Made by a program: the position numbers and the translations under genes | From: Carya illinoinensis | Lineage: Eukaryota > Streptophyta > Magnoliopsida > Fagales > Juglandaceae | Assembly (NCBI RefSeq): GCF_018687715.1 | Contig: NC_056765.1 | Coordinates: forward strand, 7,056,501 to 7,120,500 | Length of the DNA: 64,000 nt | Direction: 5' to 3' | Notes under the pieces: model-generated | Database searches by the model: none | What the model saw: the letters and a program-made list of their open reading frames with translations, nothing else | Told to the model about the DNA's origin: nothing | In this document: positions 56,949 through 64,000 of the stretch, piece by piece | Layout of the letters: each line of letters starts with the position of its first letter | Position numbering within the stretch: the stretch's first letter is position 1

Positions 56949-58412
56949 ATGGGTAGCACAAGCCGCCAGGTCCATGTATTATTCTTTCCCTTTATGGCCC
57001 CTGGCCATATGATACCAATGTTAGACATGGCCAAGCTATTCACAACCCGAGGTGTCAAAGCAACCATAATCACCACCCCGCTCAACGTCCCTATAGTTGC
57101 GAAAACGATTGAAAGAACCAAAACTCGCGGCAATAGCGTCGTCAAGATTGATATCCAAACCATCGAGTTCCCGGCAGTAGAGGCCGGCCTCCCAGAAGGG
57201 TGCGAGACTACTGATTCCAGGACTACCCATGAAAAGATGTTCACTTTCATCAGTTCCCTTAAGATGCTCCGGCAACCACTCGAGCAGCTACTGCAAAATC
57301 ATGATCATCCTCATTGCATTGTTGCTGACATGGTCTTTCCATGGACAATTGATGCTGCCGCTAAATTTGGTATCCCAGTGCTTGTTTTTAATTCAACCAG
57401 TGTTTTTTCTGCGTCCGCAGGGGTGAGCATGCGACAGTACAAGCCTCAAATGGAAGTTTCATCTGATTCTGAACCATTCGTCATCCCTAACTTTCCTGGA
57501 GAGATAAAGTTGACAAGGATGAAACTGTCAACCCCCACTGATAACAAATACGTTGAAGCATCCCTTTCCGACCTCATGAAAGAAGTTGGAGAATTCGAGG
57601 TGAGGAGCTATGGGGTTATTTTGAACAGCTTCTACGAGCTCGAGCCAGATTATGCAAATCATTACACAAAGGTTTGCGGAAGAAAGGCATGGTATATAGG
57701 CCCAGTTTCACTCTGCAACAAGGACGCTGAAGACAAAGGTCAGAGGGGAAAAGAACCCTCGATTGATAAACATGAATGCATGAATTGGCTTAACACAAAG
57801 CATATTAATTCAGTTGTTTATATATGTTTCGGAAGCTTGACTAACTTCCGTGATTCTCAGCTAATGGAGATTGCAATGGGTCTTGAGGCTTCGGGGCAGC
57901 AATTCATCTGGGTTGTGAAGAAGGACAAAAATGAAAAAGAAGATGAAGATTGGTTACCCATGGGATTTGAGAAGAGAATGGAAGGTAAGGGACTGATTAT
58001 AAGAGGTTGGGCACCCCAAGTTTTAATTTTGGATCATGAAGCAGTGGGAGGATTTGTGACACATTGTGGGTGGAACTCGACATTAGAAGGAGTGACTGCT
58101 GGGCTGCCTATGGTGACATGGCCATTGTTTTCTGAGCAATTTGCCAATGAGAAGTTAGTGACTGAGGTATTGAAGATTGGGGTTCCTGTTGGTGCTCAGC
58201 AATATGTTGATTATAGTGGTAATGATAATCCTATAAAGAAGGAAGCAATAGAGATGGCAGTGAGGCAACTCATGGAAGGTGAAGAAGCAAAGGAAATGAG
58301 AAGCAGAGCCAAAGAACTTGGGGAGATGGCAAGGAGAGCCATAGAAGAAGGTGGATCATCTTATTCCCATTTGAATGCTTTAATTGAAGAGTTAAAGGCC
58401 CTCCACAGTTAA
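56949..58412 (+). CDS. UDP-glycosyltransferase, UGT73-type, intronless
   Basis: The 487-residue GT1 enzyme transfers a sugar, usually glucose, from UDP-sugar to small molecules in the cytosol. The start MGSTSRQVHVLFFPFMAPGH fits group D (UGT73) enzymes, and the catalytic His is H20 in the PGH motif. The partner Asp is D127 (CIVADMVF). The 44-residue PSPG box spans W354 to Q397: WAPQVLILDHEAVGGF, THCGWNSTLEG with the usual HCGWNS core, then a D/E-Q-type end (FSEQ). The final Gln suggests UDP-glucose use. The acceptor could be a coumarin, flavonoid or triterpenoid and cannot be assigned. The ATG at 56949 was preferred over the upstream in-frame start because family members begin here. No stop or frameshift is present. 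Confidence 0.96.
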   Translation: MGSTSRQVHVLFFPFMAPGHMIPMLDMAKLFTTRGVKATIITTPLNVPIVAKTIERTKTRGNSVVKIDIQTIEFPAVEAGLPEGCETTDSRTTHEKMFTFISSLKMLRQPLEQLLQNHDHPHCIVADMVFPWTIDAAAKFGIPVLVFNSTSVFSASAGVSMRQYKPQMEVSSDSEPFVIPNFPGEIKLTRMKLSTPTDNKYVEASLSDLMKEVGEFEVRSYGVILNSFYELEPDYANHYTKVCGRKAWYIGPVSLCNKDAEDKGQRGKEPSIDKHECMNWLNTKHINSVVYICFGSLTNFRDSQLMEIAMGLEASGQQFIWVVKKDKNEKEDEDWLPMGFEKRMEGKGLIIRGWAPQVLILDHEAVGGFVTHCGWNSTLEGVTAGLPMVTWPLFSEQFANEKLVTEVLKIGVPVGAQQYVDYSGNDNPIKKEAIEMAVRQLMEGEEAKEMRSRAKELGEMARRAIEEGGSSYSHLNALIEELKALHS

Positions 58413-59160
58413 GTATGTTGGAATGAATGGATATGGATTTTTTCACTGTTCTAGTCGCCCATTATATGGGTAAGATTTGTTAAAATATCTTAATTATCTT
58501 CCTAGTTTGGATTAGGTACTTTTATTAAATTTTAAGAGCCTGTTTTTTAGATTTTGTTCTGTAACTCTTGCTCATCTTTATAAGATATTTCTCCGTTATA
58601 ATTGATGGCTTAGTCATAAAATAAAATCAGTTATCTTTCTTCAATAATCGACTTAACGAGATTTCAAAGTACTTTGATCAAGACTATGATCATAAGGTTC
58701 AACCGGATGTATGATATTCTTAATCCACTCTCCGAAGGATGCAATGATGTTGCATTTTTTTTGCTTAATTTTCTGCTCTATTTAACGAACCAAGAATAGA
58801 ATGCTGAATCCAAACCTACATGCCTCTGTAAATGGATTGGACTTCAATTAAGGCACCTTCCAGCCTCCAAATCATGAATTTGGTTAAAAAAGAAAAAGAA
58901 AATAGGTTTCTTTCTTTCTTTGATCTGTTCATCCATAACATTTATCTATCATCAAGAAATTACTGAAGTTTATAAGTTGTTGCATGATTCAAAAAATAAA
59001 CAAGAAGTCGACATCACCTGGAAACCTCTTGGGACCCTTAACAACACTTGCATGATTGCATCTCCGAAGGTGCACGTCCATGTCTGACCTTATCCTCACG
59101 TCCATGTCAGACTTGAGCTGTTGTTTTGGATCTATAGTAGATATTTTACTACAAGGGAAT
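58413..59160. other. UGT 3' flank; intergenic
   Basis: Probable 3' UTR of the UGT gene to about 58,650, then unremarkable sequence. A CACGTCCATGTC(T/A)GAC direct repeat at about 59,073 and 59,098 is visible. No gene is supported before the DUF810 remnant. Confidence 0.4.
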
Positions 59161-59322
59161 TTTTTCGTGGTTGGAAGCGGAATCGAGTCGTTGGTAGTCC
59201 CACTTGAGAGGTTACAGCTGTTCAAGTTTTCAGACTTCACTGATCAACAAGAATATGACGCGTGGCAAAAGATGGTCTCCTCTTGCATCCCCGCTTGTCA
59301 CTGGATAATTAATCATATTCTA

Positions 59323-59585
59323 TATTACAGCTACCAAATCAATTACAGTTACCAAATACTACCAAATCCCATGATTTTAGGAGCTACCGAATCAATTACA
59401 GTTACCAAATTTCAACAATTACAGCTACCAAATTTCAGCTACCAAATCCTACAAAATCCCAAGATTTCTCTATATAGTTATTTGTATCTTTCTTTCCATG
59501 TATAACTCATCAAACATGTCTATATATTTGGATATGAGATCAATGAGAAATATGAGGAATTATTCTACCAATTTATTTCCTAACA
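59323..59585 (+). repeat. 5' LTR of the copia element (263 bp)
   Basis: Begins TATTACAGCTACCAAATC and ends TTATTTCCTAACA, and contains TCTATATAGTTATTTG. It is 67 bp longer than the 3' LTR because of an extra block of CTACCAAAT-type repeats at about 59,350-59,415. Confidence 0.92.
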
Positions 59586-59597
59586 TCGTATCAGAGC
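59586..59597 (+). other. Primer-binding site of the copia element
   Basis: TCGTATCAGAGC directly after the 5' LTR differs in one base from the usual plant copia site TGGTATCAGAGC, complementary to initiator tRNA-Met. Confidence 0.85.
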
Positions 59598-59628
59598 AAA
59601 ATCGTTCCTGACATACCTTTCCCTTGCC

Positions 59629-60530
59629 ATGACTTCCTCCAACGATGCTTCCCAAATTTCCTCCCCATATCTTCTCCATCCATTTGATTCTCCAAGTCTC
59701 GTCCTCGTCTTCGATCATCTCACTGGAGATAATTTCCCCAAATGGCAACGTGCATTTCGTCGAACCCTCAACATAAAAAATAAACTCTGTTTTGTTGACG
59801 GCACTCTCAAAGCACCTGCTAATAGCTCACCCAACTATGCCCAATGGAGCAGGACCAAAGATATGGTACTCACTTGGGTTCTTAACACCATAACCCCTTC
59901 CCTAGCCAATTCTCTGGAATACCACGATGACCCTCGAGCTATATGGCTCGATCTTGAATCTCGTTTTTGCCATGGCAACAATGCCCGTCTCTTCCATCTC
60001 AAATGAGAAATTTTCAATCTCCATCAAAACTAACTCTCCATACCTAACTACTACAATACCATCAAACAACCCTGGGATGAATTGGGCAATCTCCAACCAC
60101 CAACCGATGCCAGCACCTTGGAGAAGAGAGCTGAAAATGAACGTGTGTTCCAATTTCTACTGGGACTTAACGACTCATTCGCTACTCTTTGAACCCAAAT
60201 TCTCACCACTGATCCTCTCCCATCTCTTAACAAAATTTTCTCAATCCTCTTTCAAGAGGAACAACAATGTCTTCTCCAAGTTTCCCGTACGCCCTTCGAA
60301 AATCTTGCACTTGCTGCTCGAACTTCGCACACCAGTCGTCCACCCCTTAAGTGCACCGAATGTGGGAAAGATGGTGATCTGCGTAATCGTTGTTGACTCC
60401 TTGTTGGATACCCTCCTAGACATGAACCTCGTCATCAATGCCAACCCTCACTTCTTGGCAAACCACCTACTGCTGCTACTACTAATCTCGCCGGATCCAC
60501 CTTAAGCCTAGTTCTAGGCCTTTCGCCATA
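59629..60530 (+). pseudogene. Copia gag remnant
   Basis: Opens MTSSNDASQISSPYLLHPFD, with FDHLTGDNFPKWQRAFRRTL typical of the gag N-domain (UBN2/DUF4219 type). A stop occurs at 60004-60006 after RLFHLK, with further frame changes. A knuckle-like CTECGKDGDLRNRC is readable at 60352-60393, in which the zinc-binding His of CX2CX4HX4C is Asp; TGA follows. Not functional. Confidence 0.85.
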
Positions 60531-60624
60531 AAACTACCAACAACTCATGAACCTCCTTCGGCCTTCCCTTCTGGTGGCTAATTTTGTGGGTAATTCTTCA
60601 ACCCTCCCCTGTTCTCTCAACTCT

Positions 60625-63600
60625 ACTATGGATTGGATAATCGACAGTGGCGCCAGTGACCACATGAGCCACTGCTGATCCTTCTTCTCAAGCCTTCGAC
60701 AGCCACCCTCAGCTTGCACGGTCCGATTACCCTCGGAATAAATTGTTCTCGTTGAAGGCATCGGCTCTGTTTCTTTATCCAAATATCTCATCCTTCCAAA
60801 TGTCCTTTACATCCCCACCTTTTCTTATAACCTCATTTCCGTCCCTTAACTCACTAATACTTTATCCTGTGTAGCTATTTTCTCATCTTCTAAATGTTTT
60901 TTTTCAAGACCTTCAGTTGAAGAGGCTGATTGGAGCGGGTGAAGCTTGCAATGGGCTCTATAACTTTTGGCCTCAACAGTCCGCTGCTTTCTCTGCTCAC
61001 AACCTTGATAATAAGACCCTCTGGCACCAACTTCTAGGTCATCCTTCCAGTTTTACTATTCCTAATATTTTTGGTAGTCCATGTACTCTTTCTCATTGTG
61101 ATATTTGTGCTCGTTCTAAGCACACTCGCTTACCTTTTCCAAATCATGTTAACAAAAGTACGACCCCTTTTAATCGCCTTTATTGTGATATTTGGGGTGG
61201 TTATTCCACTGCTTCTATTTGTGGTGCCCATTATTTTTTGACTATTGTTTGATTTTTCACGCACTACATGGATTTATTTAATGCGTTTTAAATCCAAAAT
61301 ATTTAGTCTTTTGATGCATTTCTTCGCACTTGTTAAAACTCAATTCAACTCAACGGTTAAAATGATCCGTACTGACAATGGCCAAGAATTTCTTTCTCAT
61401 AATCTCCAAACTTATTTTCATGATCACGGCATCATTCATGAGCGTACTTGTGTTGAAACTCCTCAACAAAATGGTGTTGCAGAGCATAAACATCGGCACC
61501 TCCTGAACGTTGCTCACAGTCTTCGCTTTCAGGCATCCCTTCCCCTTAAATTTTGGGGAGACTGTGTTCTTACTGCTGCATACCTCATCAATAGGACTCC
61601 TATTTGTTCTCTCCATAATCAAACCCCTTTTCAACTTCTTCTCAAAACTACACTAGCCTTAAGCCCACCTTCGTGTGTTTGGTTGCCTTTGCTATGCTCA
61701 GACTCTTACTACTCATCGCGAAAATTTTCACCTAGAGCATCCCGTTGTGTCTTTCTCGGTTATCCTAGCAATCGTAAAGCTTATAAGTTATATAACCTTG
61801 ACACAGACACCATCTTCTACTTGCGTGATGTCACTTTCATGAAGACCAATTTCCTTTTCAAAATTCTGTGCCTTCTCACACACCCAGCTCCAACATTCTT
61901 GATTTACCTATCCCAAAACCCATTCCTCCTTCTAACCCCTCCTCGATCATCTCTTCAAACCCTACACCCACCGTCCCTACTTCTTCACGTCCTTGTCGTA
62001 GCTTTACTCGTCCAGCATATCTCCTTGATTATGTTTGTCCTACCAAACCCATGGAGTCCATTGCTTCTTCGACTGCTGCATAGTCCTTAGGTACTTCTCA
62101 TCCCTTATCTACCTTTTTGTCATATTCTCGTTTTTCTCTTGCTCATTATTCATTCTTAACTGCCCTTATTGCATCTGTTGAACCTACCTGTTACTCTGAA
62201 GCTACTCACCACTCTTACTGGCGTGAAGCTATGGCCGCTGAACTTCGTGCCCTTGAAGAAAATTCCACTTGGACACTAGAATCTCTTCCTCTTGGTAAGA
62301 AACCCATTGTTTGCAAGTGGGTTTTCAAGACCAAACTCCAAGCCGATGGTACTGTTGAGCGCTACAAAGCCCGTCTAGTGGCCAAAGGCTACACTCAAGT
62401 GGAAGGCCTTGACTATCATGAAACTTTTGCTCCTGTAGCCAAGATGACCACAGTCCACTGTGTTCTAGCCGTTGTCGCCACTAAAAATTAGATTATTCAC
62501 TAAATGGATGTTCACAATGCCTTTTTGCATGGGAACTTGATGAAGAAGTTTACATAAACCCACCACCTGGTTATTATCTTAAGGGGGAGACACGTGTATG
62601 TAGCCTTAGGAAATTCTTCTATGGCCTCAAGCAAGCCTCCCGAAATTGGTTTTTTAAGCTAATCTCTGTTCTTCTTACTGCAGGTTTTGTCCAATCCTAG
62701 GCCGATCACTCTCCCTTTACCTTGATCACTACTACCAATCTCACCCTTGTTCTTGTTTATGTGGATGACATCTTGGTTGTCGGCAATGATCTTTTTCAGG
62801 TAACTTATTTCAAGTCTGTTATCTCTACTCACTTCAAAACCAAGGATCTCGGCCCTTTCAAATATTTTCTTGGACTCGAAGTTGCTCTCTCCTCTTCAGG
62901 CATTTTTCTTAATCAACGAAAATATGCCTTAGACATTCTTGCCGACAATGGCCAACTTGGCTCTCGTCCTGCCCTCTTTCCTATGGAGCAAAACCTGAAG
63001 CTAAACGACACCACCGATGAACTTCTCTTTGATCTTGCTCCTTACAGACGGTTAGTTGGGCGTCTCATTTATCTCACCATCACCAGATTGGATATCGGTT
63101 TTGCAGTAAATATTCTCAGTCAATTCATGCATGCTCCCCGGATTCCACACATGACCGCTGCCACTCGTGTTCTTCCCTACATTAAAGGCACTCCAGGCCA
63201 AAGCATTTTTTTCTCTTCCTACAATGATCTTCATATTAGTGGTTACACTGATTCTGATTGGGCCAACTGCCCCACCACTCAGCGCTCTACCACTGGTTTC
63301 TTTATCACACTTGGTTCTAGCCCTACTTCCTGGCGCACTAAGAAACAGACTACTGTCGCCTGCTCCTCTACAGAAGCTGAATAACGCGCCATGGCTGTCA
63401 CTACATGTGAACTAGTCTGGTTACAACAGCTCCTTCATGACCTCGACATCTCACATACAGCTCCCATGACCCTCTATTGTGACAATCAGTCCGCCCCTTA
63501 TATTGCTCACAATCTAGTTTTTCATAAGCGCACCAAGCAGATTGAGATCGACTGCCACATAGTCCGTGACAAACTCCGCTCTGGTCTCTTCACCACCACT

Positions 63601-63714
63601 GATCTTCCATCTTCCAAGCAAATCACTGATATCTTCACCAAAGCTCTGGGTTCTGATCTCTTTCATCATTTGTCTCGCAAGTTGGGCATTTCGGATCTTC
63701 ATGCACCAACTTGA
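60625..63714 (+). pseudogene. Copia pol remnant (protease, integrase, RT, RNase H)
   Basis: The protease site is readable as WIIDSGASDHMS (about 60,630), followed by a stop. The pre-integrase zinc region has WHQLLGH and CDICARSKHTRLPF (61020-61140). The integrase core shows DIWGGYS, IRTDNGQEF and NGVAEHKHRH, where the family DDE Glu stands. Reverse transcriptase includes [40 protein letters not shown] and YVDDILVVGND (62758-62790). RNase H parts include GYTDSDWANCPTTQRSTTGF, STEAE and LYCDNQSAPYIAHNLVFHKR (to 63714). Stops at about 60,676, 61,250, 62,081, 62,489, 62,698 and 63,382 and several frame changes inactivate it. Confidence 0.92.
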
Positions 63715-63721
63715 GGGGGAG
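63713..63721 (+). other. Polypurine tract of the copia element
   Basis: GAGGGGGAG abuts the 3' LTR, the usual plus-strand priming site. Confidence 0.85.
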
Positions 63722-63917
63722 TATTACAACTACCAAATCAATTACAACTACCAAATTTCAGCAATTACAGCTACCAAATCCTACAAAATCCCACGATTTC
63801 TCTATATAGTTATTTGTATCTTTCTTTCCATGTATAACTCATCAAACATGTCTATATATTTGGATATAAGATCAATGAGAAATATGAGGAATTATTCTAC
63901 CAATTTATTTCTTAACA
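63722..63917 (+). repeat. 3' LTR of the copia element (196 bp)
   Basis: Begins TATTACAACTACCAAATC and ends TTATTTCTTAACA. It is nearly identical to the 5' LTR except for the 67-bp length difference and a few substitutions, which indicates a relatively young insertion. Confidence 0.93.
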
Positions 63918-64000
63918 TTCTACTACACAGCAACTGTGGCAAATCATTCAAGGTGCCTTCGATAGACCCATTGAAATTGGGAAGAACAATGACTCTATGC

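Larger units (their letters stand above)
59323..63917 (+). mobile_element. Ty1-copia LTR retrotransposon, 4.6 kb, non-functional
   Basis: LTRs lie at 59323-59585 and 63722-63917, with the 5-bp duplication TTCTA on both sides (59318-59322 and 63918-63922). The primer-binding site follows the 5' LTR and a purine tract precedes the 3' LTR. Internal order is gag, protease, integrase, reverse transcriptase, RNase H, which defines copia. Stops and shifts break every part. LTRs begin TA rather than TG. Confidence 0.95.
59161..64000 (+). pseudogene. DUF810 (PATROL1/UNC13-like) gene remnant split by a copia element
   Basis: Left part 59167-59322 reads VVGSGIESLVVPLERLQLFK, then FSDFTDQQEYDAWQK. It is followed by a loss of about 22 bases that shifts frame to GLLLHPRLSLDN and an in-frame TAA at about 59,310. 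After the copia element the frame resumes at 63923 as TQQLWQIIQGAFDRPIEIGK, then NNDSM, running off the window. From memory this matches the N-terminal part of plant DUF810/MUN-domain proteins (At2g25800 type; PATROL1 acts in vesicle delivery of a proton pump to the plasma membrane). The TAA and the deletion lie outside the transposon, so the copy is broken independently of it. More of the gene may lie to the right. Confidence 0.75.

Noticed and set aside
1..64000. CRISPR arrays, bacterial operons or a new multi-gene system
   Set aside because: The DNA is a plant nuclear chromosome segment; the repeats are eukaryotic transposons and tandem arrays, and the host genes are functionally unrelated.

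Overview
The window is nuclear DNA of a flowering plant: genes with many GT-AG introns, AT-rich intergenic DNA, plant-type LINEs, a Ty1-copia element and several MITE-like repeat families. Gene content and repeat style suggest a woody eudicot, probably Fagales (walnut, pecan or oak type). That placement is inference from general resemblance, not from a search.

Layout. 0-3 kb: repeats plus weak minus-strand exon-like segments. 3.2-5.9 kb: FHIT-type histidine-triad hydrolase with a doubtful exon 2. 9.0-10.6 kb: two-exon mitochondrial calcium uniporter (MCU). 10.6-16.2 kb: repeats and low-complexity DNA. 16.3-19.6 kb: CBSX3-type mitochondrial CBS-domain protein. 21.2-26.7 kb: decayed LINE. 27.5-32.2 kb: TLC-domain membrane protein with a Mutator-like MITE in one intron. 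33.2-37.8 kb: small conserved plant protein whose last two exons do not join in frame. 40.0-53.8 kb: SKU5-similar (SKS) multicopper-oxidase-like gene, all nine coding exons recovered; its 7.1-kb intron 4 holds a two-ORF LINE that looks coding-competent. 54.5-56.05 kb: tandem repeats. 56.9-58.4 kb: intact intronless UGT73-type glycosyltransferase. 59.3-63.9 kb: copia element with matching 5-bp target duplications, inserted in an already broken DUF810 (PATROL1-like) gene copy that resumes at the right edge.

The host genes are unrelated housekeeping or cell-wall genes, mostly on the plus strand, with no sign of a cluster or shared pathway. The most unusual feature is a set of very short insertions (18, 33, 38 and 39 bp). 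Each resembles the 3' tail of a plant LINE and is flanked by an exact direct repeat of 8-19 bp. Together with two larger 5'-truncated copies and one full-length copy, they show LINE activity in every size class, and most copies inside genes are antisense to the host. No novel multi-gene system was found.
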